A DNA stretch of 64,000 nt from an uncultured Collinsella sp. (GCA_959601045.1 CAUGNZ010000006.1:15960-79959); one strand, 5' to 3'; positions 17,652 through 26,449 are shown, counted from the first letter of the stretch. Notes: generated by a model not told the origin, from the letters alone. Numbers and translations are program-made.

Positions 17652-18342
17652 CGAGCAGACGGCTGCCGCCGAGGTCCTGGCTTGGGACCCGTATACCCGT
17701 CCGACCGGCACCGATACGGTCGAGCCGCTCAAGATTGGCGTGCTTATCAGCGGCTCGGGTACCAACCTGCAGGCGCTGATCGACCTGATCGCCGCCGGCA
17801 AGCTCAACGCCTCGATTGAACTTGTGGTGTCGAGCCGTCCTTCGGCCAAGGGCTTGCAGCGCGCCGAGCGTGCAGGTATCCAGACGCTTACGCTGTCCAA
17901 GGATGTCTATGCCGACCCCATCGCGGCTGACGAGATTATCGCGCACGAGCTGCTCGAGCGTGGCTGCGAGTATGTGGTCATGGCTGGCTACATGCGCATG
18001 GTGCACACGCCGCTGCTGGCGGCGTTCCCCAATCGTGTGGTCAACCTACACCCGGCGCTGCTGCCGAGCTTTACCGGCGCCCACGCGATTGACGATGCCT
18101 TTGCGCGCGGCGTCAAGGTGACCGGCGTGACCGTGCATTTTGCCAACGAGGTCTACGACAACGGTCCCATCATCGCCCAGCGTGCGCTGGCTGTCGAGGA
18201 GGGCTGGGATGTCGACACGCTCGAGGAGCACATCCACGCGATTGAGCACGTGCTGTATCCCGAGGTCGTGCAAATGCTCGCCGACGGCCGCGTCCACGTG
18301 CTGGAGAGCGGCAAGGTCGCAATTGACGCGCCTCGCGGCTAG
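17641..18342 (+). CDS. purN: Phosphoribosylglycinamide formyltransferase (PurN)
   Basis: 233 residues; transfers formyl from 10-formyl-THF to GAR. IGVLISGSGTNLQALID opens the Rossmann domain, with AGYMRMVHTPLL, VVNLHPALLPSFTGAHAIDDA (catalytic Asn-His) and GVTVHFANEVYDNGPII following. Start ATG 17641 lies within the end of purM; the first 30 residues are an extension relative to typical PurN, so a downstream start is possible. Translationally coupled to purM. A terminator follows. Confidence 0.94.
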   Translation: MSANEQTAAAEVLAWDPYTRPTGTDTVEPLKIGVLISGSGTNLQALIDLIAAGKLNASIELVVSSRPSAKGLQRAERAGIQTLTLSKDVYADPIAADEIIAHELLERGCEYVVMAGYMRMVHTPLLAAFPNRVVNLHPALLPSFTGAHAIDDAFARGVKVTGVTVHFANEVYDNGPIIAQRALAVEEGWDVDTLEEHIHAIEHVLYPEVVQMLADGRVHVLESGKVAIDAPRG

Positions 18343-18373
18343 CGGTGCACAGTACAATTTAGTTGAGTGGTCA

Positions 18374-18417
18374 GGGTGGTCATTGGCGCCAAGGCGCGCG
18401 TGGCCACCTTTTGTTTT
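18374..18417 (+). terminator. Rho-independent terminator after purN
   Basis: GGTGGTCA pairs imperfectly with TGGCCACC, with an inner GGCGC-containing stem, and is followed by TTTTGTTTT. It closes the purF-purM-purN transcript. Confidence 0.7.
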
Positions 18418-18420
18418 GGG

Positions 18421-18476
18421 TAGTCACCTGCGACGTTCTTGAATGACTAGTCGTTTAAGAACGTCGCAGGTGACTA
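18421..18476. repeat. 20-bp perfect inverted repeat with nested GACTAGTC palindrome
   Basis: The arms 18421-18440 and 18457-18476 are exact reverse complements over 20 bp. The 16-nt loop includes GACTAGTC (18444-18451). The right arm ends 18 bp before the lone EIIA start and 4 bp before its ribosome site region, so as RNA it could hide or expose the start. Alternatively it is a REP-like intergenic palindrome. Confidence 0.85.
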
Positions 18477-18494
18477 GGTGAGAGAGGTGAGCAC

Positions 18495-18959
18495 ATGGCG
18501 GATAACGAAGCGCTGTTTACGCCTGAGCTGGTGTTTTTTGATTGGGAGTGTGCGACGCCGGGTGAGGTGTTTGCGCAACTCGAGAGTGAGCTTGCTCCGC
18601 GCGGCTACATTGCCGACGGTTGGCTCGACGCCGTTCGCACGCGCGAGGATGCCTATCCCACGGGTCTTGCCATGCCGGCGGCAAACATTGCCATTCCGCA
18701 TACCGATCCGGGGTTTGTGGCCAAGCCCTATATCGCGGTGGTAAAGCCCGCCACGTCCGTGACATTTAACGCTATGGCTGGCATGGGTGCTCCGGTGCCG
18801 GCGCAGATCGTCATCAATCTGGGCATCGCCGAGCCGGGCGGCCAGGTCGAGGCCCTGCAAGCGCTCATGAATATCTTTATGGACGCGGACGTCGCAGCCG
18901 ATGTGCTCGGCCAGACCACGCCCCAAGGCATGGTCGACGCCATCCGCCGCCACTTTTAA
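18495..18959 (+). CDS. Fructose/mannitol/galactitol-type PTS EIIA protein (stand-alone)
   Basis: 154 residues of the PTS_EIIA_2 fold. The phosphorylatable residue is His69 in ANIAIPHTDP. GAPVPAQIVINLGI and the C-terminal helix match GatA/FruA-type IIA domains. No EIIB or EIIC is adjacent, so it may serve a distant permease or a regulatory role (as in PTS-Ntr). The ribosome site GAGAGGTGAG precedes ATG 18495. It lies between two strong palindromes. Confidence 0.88.
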   Translation: MADNEALFTPELVFFDWECATPGEVFAQLESELAPRGYIADGWLDAVRTREDAYPTGLAMPAANIAIPHTDPGFVAKPYIAVVKPATSVTFNAMAGMGAPVPAQIVINLGIAEPGGQVEALQALMNIFMDADVAADVLGQTTPQGMVDAIRRHF

Positions 18960-18963
18960 AGCC

Positions 18964-19017
18964 GGCACTTGGGGACTGTCCCTAACTGCCGGCAGAAAAG
19001 GAACGTCCCCAAGTGCC
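18964..19017. repeat. GGCACTTGGGGAC inverted repeat
   Basis: Arms GGCACTTGGGGAC (18964-18976) and its exact complement (19005-19017) flank a spacer containing the palindrome CTGCCGGCAG. The words CACTTGGGGAC, GCCGGCA and GGGACTGTCCC recur at 60310-60400, so this belongs to the GGGGAC-type dispersed family. It may also end the EIIA transcript. Confidence 0.75.
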
Positions 19018-19093
19018 AGGGTTGCCCCTTTGTCGCGGGGGCTGCGTTGTGACACAATGGCGTTTGTTCGATTCGTGATGCGAAAGGCCAACT

Positions 19094-20314
19094 ATGGCAA
19101 ACAAGAAAAAGAACTCCGAGGCCGCACCGACGCCCGAGCAGCAGGCCCGCGCCGCGTCGAGCTCTCGTAAGAAGCAGCGCAAGACGTACGTGTCTAAGAC
19201 CGTCAAGATCGTTCTGGTGGTCATCGGCGTGCTGGCGATGCTGCTTTCCGTCTCGGCCATGGCGTGCTCCGGTCTCATGTCGCAGGCAGAGGATACCTCG
19301 GGCTACAAGCTTACCGGCGGTGTGGCTGCTACTATCAACGGCACCAACCTCACCGAGGACACCGTGACCAAGCAGATCATGAGCATGCGCACGTCCTACG
19401 GTTACACCAAGGACAAGGACTGGGCGCAGTATCTGGTCGACAACGACCTCACGCCCAAGAAGTACCGCAAGCAACTCATCGACTCCTACACGCAGCAGAT
19501 TCTGCTTCAACAGGCACAGAAGGAGAACGGCATGACGGTGTCGGACGAGGAGGTCGAGAAGGCTTGGAAGGACGCGTGCAAGAGCGCGGGCGGTGCCAAG
19601 GCCTTTAAGAAGACCCTCAAGACCTACGGCTACACCGAGGACACCTATAAGAGCTCGCTCAAGGAGAGCCTGGCGCAGCAAAAGCTCAAAGATGCCGTGG
19701 CGCCCACCAGCAAGCCCAAGGACAGCGAGATCGTCGATTACATCAACGAGAGCCTGTCGAAGTATAACGATGCCCGCCGCTCGTCGAACATCCTGATCAA
19801 GGTTGATTCCGATGCGTCCGATGAGGACAAGGCTGCCGCCAAGGCTAAGGCGCAGGAGTGCCTGAACAAGATCAACTCCGGCGAGCTGAGCTTTGAAGAC
19901 GCCGTGAAGCGGTATTCCGACGACACCGGCTCCAAGGAGAAGAAGGGTGACGTGGGCTGGGACAAGCTCACCACCTTTGTCGACAGCTACCAGACGGCAC
20001 TCGAGGGGCTCAACAAGGGCGATGTGAGCGACGTGGTCGAGTCGACGTACGGCTATCACATCATCAAGTGCACCGACTACTTCCATGTCGATAATCAGGT
20101 TGATGACATCAACCAGGTGCCCAAGGCCATCAAAAAGTACGTCTCCAACGTGGTGAAGACGCAGGCGGCCAGCACCGCGTACAGCGAGTGGCTGGAGCAG
20201 TACAAAAAGGACGCCGACATCACCGTCAACCCCATGCCCAAGGACGTACCCTATAACGTGAGCCTGAAGGGCGTCACCAAGAGTTCGACCGACGATTCGT
20301 CGACGACTGAGTAA
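19094..20314 (+). CDS. Membrane-anchored peptidyl-prolyl isomerase (PpiC/SurA/PrsA type)
   Basis: 406-residue extracytoplasmic foldase. A basic Lys-rich N-terminus precedes one helix (about 37-55) acting as anchor or uncleaved signal. Residues about 75-210 are the helical SurA-N-like chaperone domain. Residues about 225-335 form the parvulin domain (ARRSSNILIKV, GELSFEDAVKRYSDD, KGDVGWDKL, YGYHIIKC). No lipobox cysteine is placed clearly; a Cys occurs in MACSGL at the end of the helix. In a Gram-positive it would help fold secreted proteins such as the surface glycosidase. Confidence 0.88.
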   Translation: MANKKKNSEAAPTPEQQARAASSSRKKQRKTYVSKTVKIVLVVIGVLAMLLSVSAMACSGLMSQAEDTSGYKLTGGVAATINGTNLTEDTVTKQIMSMRTSYGYTKDKDWAQYLVDNDLTPKKYRKQLIDSYTQQILLQQAQKENGMTVSDEEVEKAWKDACKSAGGAKAFKKTLKTYGYTEDTYKSSLKESLAQQKLKDAVAPTSKPKDSEIVDYINESLSKYNDARRSSNILIKVDSDASDEDKAAAKAKAQECLNKINSGELSFEDAVKRYSDDTGSKEKKGDVGWDKLTTFVDSYQTALEGLNKGDVSDVVESTYGYHIIKCTDYFHVDNQVDDINQVPKAIKKYVSNVVKTQAASTAYSEWLEQYKKDADITVNPMPKDVPYNVSLKGVTKSSTDDSSTTE

Positions 20315-20368
20315 TCATGGGGCGGTGCTCGCGCGAGTGCCGCCCACGCTATTAGAGAGGATTTGCAG

Positions 20369-20812
20369 ATGACCAATGAAGAGCTGCAGAAGGAAATGAT
20401 CGCGGCCATGAAGGCCAAGGACAAGGTTCGCCTGTCCATCATTCGCCAGGTCAAGGCCGAGGTGAAGAACATCGAGGTCAATGAGCGCCGCGATGTGACC
20501 GAGGAAGACGTCAACAACATGATCAAGCGTCTGATCAAGCAGACGAGCGAGACGCTGGAGATGTCCATCAAGGCCGGCACCGACCAGGAGCGTACCGACA
20601 ACCTGACCGAGCAGGTCAAGATTCTGGAGAGCCTTCTGCCCGCGCAGGTTTCGGGCGAGGAGCTCGAGGCCCTGATCGAGCAGGTCATCGCCGAGCTGGG
20701 CGCCACGTCCAAGAAGCAGATGGGCCAGGTCATGGGAGCACTCGGCAAGGCCACCGGCGGCAACTTCGACAAGCCGGCAGCGGCAAAGATCGTCGGCGCA
20801 AAATTGGCGTAA
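20369..20812 (+). CDS. GatB/YqeY domain protein
   Basis: 147 residues. KAKDKVRLSIIRQVKAEVKN, then DVTEEDVNNMIKRLIKQ and ILESLLPAQVSGEELEALI are typical of the YqeY family, which resembles the tail domain of GatB amidotransferase. Its exact role is not established. ATG 20369 is preferred over a TTG 6 nt earlier because AGAGAGG lies 8-9 nt upstream. It follows the PpiC gene by 54 bp and may share its transcript. Confidence 0.9.
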   Translation: MTNEELQKEMIAAMKAKDKVRLSIIRQVKAEVKNIEVNERRDVTEEDVNNMIKRLIKQTSETLEMSIKAGTDQERTDNLTEQVKILESLLPAQVSGEELEALIEQVIAELGATSKKQMGQVMGALGKATGGNFDKPAAAKIVGAKLA

Positions 20813-20815
20813 TTT

Positions 20816-20843
20816 GTTACGCGGTTTTACCAAACCGCGTAAC
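20816..20843. repeat. 12-bp perfect hairpin just after the yqeY-like gene
   Basis: GTTACGCGGTTT (20816-20827) pairs exactly with AAACCGCGTAAC (20832-20843) around a TACC loop. No T-run follows, so it may protect the 3-prime end of the transcript or be a repeat. Confidence 0.7.
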
Positions 20844-20856
20844 GGCTCGACGCTGC

Positions 20857-20955
20857 AAACCCGTACACACGGCAATCTGACGTTCAATTTCAAGGGCGCG
20901 ACCATAAGGTCTGCGCCCTTTCATTTCACGTCACCTTGCTCGCGTGTACGGGTTT
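20857..20955. repeat. Nested palindromic element containing a terminator hairpin
   Basis: The outer arms AAACCCGTACAC (20857-20868) and GTGTACGGGTTT (20944-20955) are perfect complements. Inside, AAGGGCGC (20892-20899) and GCGCCCTT (from 20913) form a stem followed by TTTC, which looks like a rho-independent terminator. A terminator inside a larger palindrome resembles the architecture of the elements at 37.8-38.2 and 54.5-54.9 kb. Confidence 0.65.
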
Positions 20956-21000
20956 TCGCTGACTTATGCTCAACAAGGGCGGTTGTATTATTTTCGGTGC

Positions 21001-21063
21001 TCATTGGGGACAGACTTAAATGAGTACCCACGGGGGGTACTCATTTAAGTCTGTGCCCAATGA
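21001..21063. repeat. 29-bp inverted repeat of the TCATTGGGGACAGACTTAAA family
   Basis: The left arm 21001-21029 and right arm 21035-21063 match at 28 of 29 positions around a 5-nt loop. The first 24 bases of the arm are the same as those of the palindrome at 60400-60457, 39 kb away. No gene overlaps it. It lies before the amino acid ABC operon. Confidence 0.9.
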
Positions 21064-21170
21064 GTGGGCGGAAGGTTGCGGGTTCTTTACGGGGATGTAG
21101 CGTGGGCTGCGGAAACGTGGTTCTTTCCGTACAATAGTTCAACTCGTGTAAACGCAGGGAAGGGACATTC

Positions 21171-21902
21171 ATGGCAGACATGATCGAGATCAAGCATCTC
21201 AACAAGTACTTTGGCGACCTGCATGTGCTCAAAGATATCAACCTCACCGTCAAGCGCGGCGAGAAGCTCGTAATGATCGGGCCTTCTGGTTCGGGTAAGT
21301 CGACGCTCATCCGTTGCGTCGATTATCTGGAGGAGCCTACGTCGGGCGAGGTCGTCATCGACGGTACGCCGCTCACCAAAAAGAATCACCTGGAGATGGC
21401 TCGCAAGTACAGCTCCATGGTGTTTCAGCAGTTCAACCTGTATCCCAACATGACGGTGCTCGGCAATCTGACGCTCGCGCCCATCAAGCTGCAAAAGAAG
21501 AGCAAGGAGGAGGCGACCGAGATCGCCATCGCCGCACTCAAGCGCGTCGGCATGGCGCATAAGGCCGGCGAGTATCCGCAGAATCTCTCGGGTGGTCAGC
21601 AGCAGCGCATCGCCATCGCCCGTGCCCTGTGTACCAAGCAGCCCATCATCCTGTTTGACGAGCCGACCTCGGCGCTCGACCCCGAGATGGTCCAGGAGGT
21701 TCTGGACGTTATGATTGAGCTTGCGCAGGAGGACATCACCATGATCTGCGTGACGCATGAGATGGGCTTTGCGCGCCAGGTGGCCGACCGCGTCATCTTT
21801 ATGGAGGACGGCCGCATCCTGGAGGAGGGCACGCCCGAGCACTTCTTCGATAACCCCGAGAACCCGCGCTGCCGCGAGTTCCTGTCCAAGATTCTGCACT
21901 AG
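21171..21902 (+). CDS. glnQ: Polar amino acid ABC transporter, ATP-binding protein (GlnQ type)
   Basis: 243-residue cytoplasmic ATPase. Walker A is [11 protein letters not shown], the Q-loop lies in [16 protein letters not shown], the signature is [15 protein letters not shown], Walker B is [15 protein letters not shown], and the H-loop lies in [20 protein letters not shown] is highly typical of the glutamine/glutamate/aspartate class. A GGGAAGGGA ribosome site precedes ATG 21171. It is the first gene of a four-gene importer operon. Confidence 0.94.
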   Translation: MADMIEIKHLNKYFGDLHVLKDINLTVKRGEKLVMIGPSGSGKSTLIRCVDYLEEPTSGEVVIDGTPLTKKNHLEMARKYSSMVFQQFNLYPNMTVLGNLTLAPIKLQKKSKEEATEIAIAALKRVGMAHKAGEYPQNLSGGQQQRIAIARALCTKQPIILFDEPTSALDPEMVQEVLDVMIELAQEDITMICVTHEMGFARQVADRVIFMEDGRILEEGTPEHFFDNPENPRCREFLSKILH

Positions 21903-21910
21903 GCGCGGTG

Positions 21911-22786
21911 ATGGACATGACGGATATGACGAGGGCGGCCGTGTCGCGCCGTCACTTTTTGCAGCTGGCGGGCGCCGGCATGCTCGCGCTGACGGGGACC
22001 GCGCTCACCGGTTGCGGCAACTCCACCAGCGGCGAGGGTTCCGACAAGGGATCCAAGCTTGCGGCCATCAAGTCGCGCGGCCATCTGAATGCCGGTGTCA
22101 AGAAAGATGTTCCCGGCTACGGCTATTACGACACCGCCAAAGGCCGCTTTGAGGGCATGGAAGTCGATTTGTGCTACCAGATCGCCGCCGCTGTCTTTGG
22201 CGTGAGCTACAAGGAAGCCCGTGCCCAGGAGCTTGTCGAGTTTACCGACGTAACGCCCAAGACACGCGGCCCGCTGATCGATAACGGCCAACTCGACGTG
22301 GTCGCGGCGACCTACACCATCACCGACGAGCGCAAGAAGAGCTGGGATTTCTCGACGCCGTACCGCACCGACTACGTGGGACTCATGGTCAAGAAGCGTT
22401 CGGGCTTTACCTCGATTGAGGACCTGGACGGCAAGGTCATCGGCGTGAGCCAGGGTGCCACCACGCAGGGCCTGATCGAGCAGATGATCAAGGACAACGG
22501 CTTTAGCTGTAAGCCCGAGTTTAGGGCTTTTAGTGGCTATCCCATCATCAAGAGTTCGCTCGACGCCGGCAATATCGACGTCTTTGCCATGGACCGCTCC
22601 ACGCTGGCCGGTTACATGAACGAGACCGTTGAGCTGTTGCAGCCCGAGGTCAAGTTTGGCGAGCAGGGCTACGGCGTGGCGACCAAGAAGGGCTGCGACC
22701 TTTCGGCCGTGGTCGATCAGGTGATTTGCGATCGTCTGGCCGACGGCTGGCTCGACCAAGAGGTCAAGACCTGGGGTCTTGTATAG
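21911..22786 (+). CDS. Amino acid ABC transporter substrate-binding lipoprotein
   Basis: 291 residues. The N-terminus has a twin-arginine-like SRRHFLQ (12-18), a hydrophobic segment, and lipobox LTGC with Cys35 as lipidation site. The mature part is a SBP_bac_3 domain: GHLNAGVKKDVPGYGYYD, FEGMEVDLCYQIAAAVFG, DVVAATYTITDERKKSWDFS and KVIGVSQGATTQG. The ligand is probably glutamate, glutamine or aspartate by operon type. GTG 21908 is an alternative start. It follows the ATPase by 8 bp. Confidence 0.92.
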   Translation: MDMTDMTRAAVSRRHFLQLAGAGMLALTGTALTGCGNSTSGEGSDKGSKLAAIKSRGHLNAGVKKDVPGYGYYDTAKGRFEGMEVDLCYQIAAAVFGVSYKEARAQELVEFTDVTPKTRGPLIDNGQLDVVAATYTITDERKKSWDFSTPYRTDYVGLMVKKRSGFTSIEDLDGKVIGVSQGATTQGLIEQMIKDNGFSCKPEFRAFSGYPIIKSSLDAGNIDVFAMDRSTLAGYMNETVELLQPEVKFGEQGYGVATKKGCDLSAVVDQVICDRLADGWLDQEVKTWGLV

Positions 22787-22811
22787 GCGCATCGTCCAAG
22801 GAAGGAATCAA

Positions 22812-23558
22812 ATGCTCGAAGGATTATTTGACGCCGACCGTTGGTCGACGACATTTCAAAACATGGGGCCCTTCTGGGAGGGCTTTGGCGTGACGCTACA
22901 GGTGGTCGTTGCCGGTCTGCTGCTGTCGCTGGTGCTGGGCACGCTGCTGGGTGTGTTCTCTACCACCCGTTCGCGCGTGCTGCGCGCCATAAGCCGCGTG
23001 TACGTGGAGTTTTACCAGAACACCCCGTTGCCCGTGCAGGTGCTCTTTATGTACATGGCTGGTCCGCAGTTTTTGCAGGCCATAACCGGTGCCGACCAGC
23101 CGGTGCGCATCGCGCCGTTCGTGCTGGGCTTTTTGGGTGTGGGCCTGTATCACGCGGCCTACATCTCGGAGGTTATCCGCACCGGTATCGAGGCGGTTCC
23201 GCGCGGTCAGATGGAGGCGGCCCAGAGCCAGGGCTTCACCCGTGCGCAGGCATACTGGTACATCGTACTGCCCCAGACGTTCAAGATCATTCTGCCGCCG
23301 CTGTGTAACCAGGCGCTCAACCTGGTCAAGAACACGTCGGTGCTGGCGCTTGTGGCCGGCGGCGACCTTATGTATCGTTCCGACAACTTTGTGAGTCTGT
23401 ACGGCTACCTGCAGGGATACATCGTCTGCTGCCTTATGTACTTCATCATCTGCTTTCCGCTCGCCATGCTGGTGCAGTGGCTCGAGCGCCGCTCCAAGGA
23501 GCGTCCGCGCGGCGTGAGCCTGGCCGAGCTGGGGCTCGACAACGTAGAGGAGGCCTAG
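22812..23558 (+). CDS. Amino acid ABC transporter permease
   Basis: 248-residue HisMQ-type permease. Several hydrophobic helices are present, with the coupling loop AVPRGQMEAAQSQGFTRAQAYWYIVLPQTFKIILPPL (EAA motif). YVEFYQNTPLPVQVLF is the typical early signature. ATG 22812 with AAGGAAGGA upstream is preferred to an earlier in-frame ATG. It pairs with the next gene to form a heterodimeric channel. Confidence 0.93.
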   Translation: MLEGLFDADRWSTTFQNMGPFWEGFGVTLQVVVAGLLLSLVLGTLLGVFSTTRSRVLRAISRVYVEFYQNTPLPVQVLFMYMAGPQFLQAITGADQPVRIAPFVLGFLGVGLYHAAYISEVIRTGIEAVPRGQMEAAQSQGFTRAQAYWYIVLPQTFKIILPPLCNQALNLVKNTSVLALVAGGDLMYRSDNFVSLYGYLQGYIVCCLMYFIICFPLAMLVQWLERRSKERPRGVSLAELGLDNVEEA

Positions 23559-23561
23559 CGC

Positions 23562-24200
23562 ATGGAAATCTTCAACGCGACCAACCTGCTCTACATTTGG
23601 GGCGGTTTTGTTAAGACCATCGAGATCTCGGCGCTGTCGATCTTTTTCTCGCTCATCTTTGGCACGGTGCTGGCGCTCATTAAGAGCTATGCGCCCCGCC
23701 CGTTCCGTATTTTGGTGAGCGCCTATATCGAGCTGTTCCGCTGCACGCCGAACCTGCTGTGGATTCTGTTTATCTACTTTACGGTGCAGGGTTTGGACAT
23801 TGTGATTTCGACCATCGCCTTTACGCTGTTTACCAGCGCCGTTATGGCCGAGATCGTGCGCGGCGGCCTCAACTCGATTCCGCGCGGCCAGTTTGAGGCA
23901 GCGCAGAGCCAGGGTTTTGGCTTCTTTGCCACCATGCGCTACATCATTCTGCCGCAGACGTTTAAGACGATCATCCCGGCGCTGTTTAGCCAGTGCACGA
24001 CCGTCATCAAGGACAGCTCGTATCTTTCGGGCATTAACGTGGCCGAGCTCATGTACACGGCAAACGTCGTGATGGCCCATGCGATCGACCTGTCGCAGGT
24101 GCTTATGCTCTACGGCCTGGTGTTTGCGATGTACTTTGTGCTCAACTTTGGTATCTCGCTGCTGGTGAGGGCTTATCAACGCCGCATAGTGGCGGCATAG
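23562..24200 (+). CDS. Amino acid ABC transporter permease (second subunit)
   Basis: 212-residue HisMQ-type permease. ELFRCTPNLLWILFIYF and the EAA loop SIPRGQFEAAQSQGFGFFATMRYIILPQTFK are clear. It starts 3 bp after the previous stop, so the two are co-translated. It ends the importer operon; a long hairpin element follows. Confidence 0.93.
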   Translation: MEIFNATNLLYIWGGFVKTIEISALSIFFSLIFGTVLALIKSYAPRPFRILVSAYIELFRCTPNLLWILFIYFTVQGLDIVISTIAFTLFTSAVMAEIVRGGLNSIPRGQFEAAQSQGFGFFATMRYIILPQTFKTIIPALFSQCTTVIKDSSYLSGINVAELMYTANVVMAHAIDLSQVLMLYGLVFAMYFVLNFGISLLVRAYQRRIVAA

Positions 24201-24306
24201 CCTGGCTTTCCCTGGCACCCAACCTTGGCCTTCAAACCGTCGCTCGCGTACCAAAGTACGCGTCGTTCCTCTTTCAGGCCAATCTTGGGCACCAGGAAAA
24301 CCCAGG
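24201..24306. repeat. About 106-bp imperfect palindrome with internal perfect hairpin
   Basis: Roughly 35-bp arms (24201-24236 and 24272-24306) pair at about four fifths of positions. The middle holds CGCGTAC (24245-24251) and GTACGCG (24256-24262) around a CAAA loop. It immediately follows the importer operon and may act as its terminator or as a mobile palindromic element. Confidence 0.7.
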
Positions 24307-24367
24307 TACGGTATCGTGGGAATAACGGATAAACAGCTCTTTTCCCATTTGTTAGAAAGGAATCGCG

Positions 24368-24991
24368 ATGAGCGATCTGGAGAATAAGAAGAATCCTGTG
24401 GTCATTACCATCGCGCGCGACTTTGGCGCCGAGGGCCACGAGATTGGTCGCATGCTTGCCGACGAGTTGGGGATTCCGCTGTATGACAACGAGCTGCTGG
24501 TGCGTGCGTCGCTGCGCGCGGGCGAGTCGCTCGATAAGATGGCCGCCTACGACGAGCGTCTGGCTGTGGAGAACATGGCGTTTCTGCCCGACCGCTACGA
24601 TGCGCGTTCGTACTCGGATAAGTTGTTCCAAAAGATGAGCCAGGTGATCTTGGACCTGGGCGAGACCGAGAGCTGCATTATCGAGGGTCGTCTGTCCGAT
24701 TATCTGCTGCGTAACAACCCCAACCACATTGCTGTGTTGGTGACCGCACCCTTTGAGGATCGCGTCGAGATTGTGCGCAAGAAGCGTGGCCTTAACAAAA
24801 AGAAGGGCGCCAAGCTGGTCAAGCAGCAGCAGAAGGCGCGCGAGGCGTTCTATAAGCGCTATAGCGCCGGAAAGTGGAAGATGACGAGCGGTAAAGACAT
24901 CGTCGTCAACCGCGCCAAGCTGGGCCGCGAAGGCTGCAAGGACGTCATCGCGGCGGCCTACCGCTACAAGCTGGCGCAGCTCGAAGCCTAG
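24368..24991 (+). CDS. Cytidylate kinase-like family protein
   Basis: 207 residues. ITIARDFGAEGHEIGRMLADELGIPLYDNELL is a P-loop kinase start of the cytidylate-kinase-like (PF13189) group, in which the Walker A is degenerate. ETESCIIEGRLSDYLLRNNP and a Lys-rich lid (KKRGLNKKKGAKLVKQQQKAREAFYKRYSAGKW region) follow. The substrate is not known for these proteins. ATG 24368 has AGAAAGGA upstream. It is a single-gene unit ended by a strong terminator. Confidence 0.85.
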   Translation: MSDLENKKNPVVITIARDFGAEGHEIGRMLADELGIPLYDNELLVRASLRAGESLDKMAAYDERLAVENMAFLPDRYDARSYSDKLFQKMSQVILDLGETESCIIEGRLSDYLLRNNPNHIAVLVTAPFEDRVEIVRKKRGLNKKKGAKLVKQQQKAREAFYKRYSAGKWKMTSGKDIVVNRAKLGREGCKDVIAAAYRYKLAQLEA

Positions 24992-24997
24992 CCGATC

Positions 24998-25040
24998 AAA
25001 ACCACCACAAAGGGGACAGGCACCTTTGTGGTGGTTTTTG
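24998..25040. terminator. Strong bidirectional terminator, CCACCACAAAGG repeat family
   Basis: The 16-bp perfect stem AAAACCACCACAAAGG (24998-25013) and its complement (25023-25038) encloses the loop GGACAGGCA and is followed by T residues. It separates convergent genes. The same hairpin and loop occur in reverse orientation at 28102-28136. Confidence 0.88.
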
Positions 25041-25042
25041 TT

Positions 25043-26449
25043 TTAGGCCGAGGGGAAGGCTTTGGTGAGACCGGCGCGCGTTTGCGTGTCGGTCTTTTGG
25101 TAGATAGAGCTCAGGTGGCGCTGTACCATGCGCATCGAGATGCCGAGCTCCTCGGCGATCTGCTTGAGCGGGCGTTCATCCTGGGTCACGGCTATGAGCA
25201 CGTCGACTTCGCGCGGGGTGAGGCCGTGGTCGGTGATGAAGGCCTGACGCTGCTCCTCGATACTCGGTACTGCCAGCGCCTCCTCGGCAAGCTGTTGATG
25301 TTCGCGCTCCTGCTCGGTTTGGGGCAGGCGGAACAAGCCGGCTGCCACGAATGCTGCGCAGGCGGCGACGAGCAAAACGAGCGCACCGATCATGATGAGA
25401 GCAACATTGCCTGAGGCCACAAGTGCCAGCGAGATGCCCGACGTAGTGAACGCGCACACGTTGTTGGCTGCACGGCCCATGCCAGCCCATAGTGCGGGCG
25501 TATGCATGCGCGGCGCCAGCTGCGTAAACGTGGCGGTAAAGAACGTGACGAAAAAGCCCGAGCTCAGGTAAAAGACAATGAGGCCCAGGTTGGGATCGGC
25601 GCCGGCTTCCACGGTCAGGATGGAAATGGTCGAGAGCACGGCGATGCCGAGCATGACAAGTCCCATGTATCGGCGTTCGGCAAGATCAAAGATAATGCCG
25701 GCGGCAAGGCCGCTCGCCGCCAAAAAGAGGCGCGGCCATGTTTGCACGGCAATGGTGCCGTGGGCGTTGGAGAGCGTGACCACGTTGTCGAGGGTCGAGA
25801 ACAAGCAGGCCAGAATCATGACGAGCGCGATGCTCCAACATGCCTGTTTGGCGAGGGCGTGCGAAGGTTCGACAAAGGGATTGATAAGGGGGTTCGGGCT
25901 CTCAGTGGTCTCTTGAGGAACAGCGCCGAGGGCGGATATGGCGATAGTCGCTGCGCCAAGGACGATGAGCTCTGCGATGCCGCCGCAATTGAGCAGGTTG
26001 ACGGCGAACTGCATCAGGATGCCCGCGGCATAGGCTGCTCCCGCACCGGTGGCGAGCTTGGGATCGTCTTGAAACGCCAGTGAAAAGGCGTGGTGCGCAG
26101 CGGCGCCCAGCAGGCCGAGTCCATAGAATGCCACGCAGCCCAAAATCTCGAGCGCAAGCAGGTCCGTGGGGGACTGAATTTGGGTTAGGCCCACGATGGC
26201 GATGGGAACGGCGGCGGTGTTGACGGCTGCCGGGGAGCGGCCTATGCGCTGTGCGAGTCCGAGCAGTGGCGCGTATCCGATAAAGCCGAGTACGCTCGCA
26301 CCCAGAATAAAGCCCTGTGCGATTACAACGCGTTCGGCACCGGCGAGCAGCCCGACGTTGACGTCGAAACGAAACTCGGCGGCAAGGAAGGCGAAGGTGA
26401 AGAGCGCGAGTGCCAGAAGCGCGTTGATTTTAGGCCTGCTCAGGTTCAA
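25043..26449 (-). CDS. LuxR-type regulator with 12-helix MFS-like membrane domain
   Basis: About 468 residues. The first 380 residues are a run of hydrophobic helices with MFS-like spacing. The C-terminal 65 residues are a LuxR helix-turn-helix: LTPREVDVLIAVTQDERPLKQIAEELGISMRMVQRHLSSIY. This fusion class is abundant in Coriobacteriia and is thought to sense small molecules at the membrane. The start is uncertain: TTG 26449 with AAAGGA upstream begins just before the first helix; an ATG at 26692 would add 81 residues without family character. It converges with the kinase-like gene. Confidence 0.82.
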   Translation of the reverse strand: MNLSRPKINALLALALFTFAFLAAEFRFDVNVGLLAGAERVVIAQGFILGASVLGFIGYAPLLGLAQRIGRSPAAVNTAAVPIAIVGLTQIQSPTDLLALEILGCVAFYGLGLLGAAAHHAFSLAFQDDPKLATGAGAAYAAGILMQFAVNLLNCGGIAELIVLGAATIAISALGAVPQETTESPNPLINPFVEPSHALAKQACWSIALVMILACLFSTLDNVVTLSNAHGTIAVQTWPRLFLAASGLAAGIIFDLAERRYMGLVMLGIAVLSTISILTVEAGADPNLGLIVFYLSSGFFVTFFTATFTQLAPRMHTPALWAGMGRAANNVCAFTTSGISLALVASGNVALIMIGALVLLVAACAAFVAAGLFRLPQTEQEREHQQLAEEALAVPSIEEQRQAFITDHGLTPREVDVLIAVTQDERPLKQIAEELGISMRMVQRHLSSIYQKTDTQTRAGLTKAFPSA

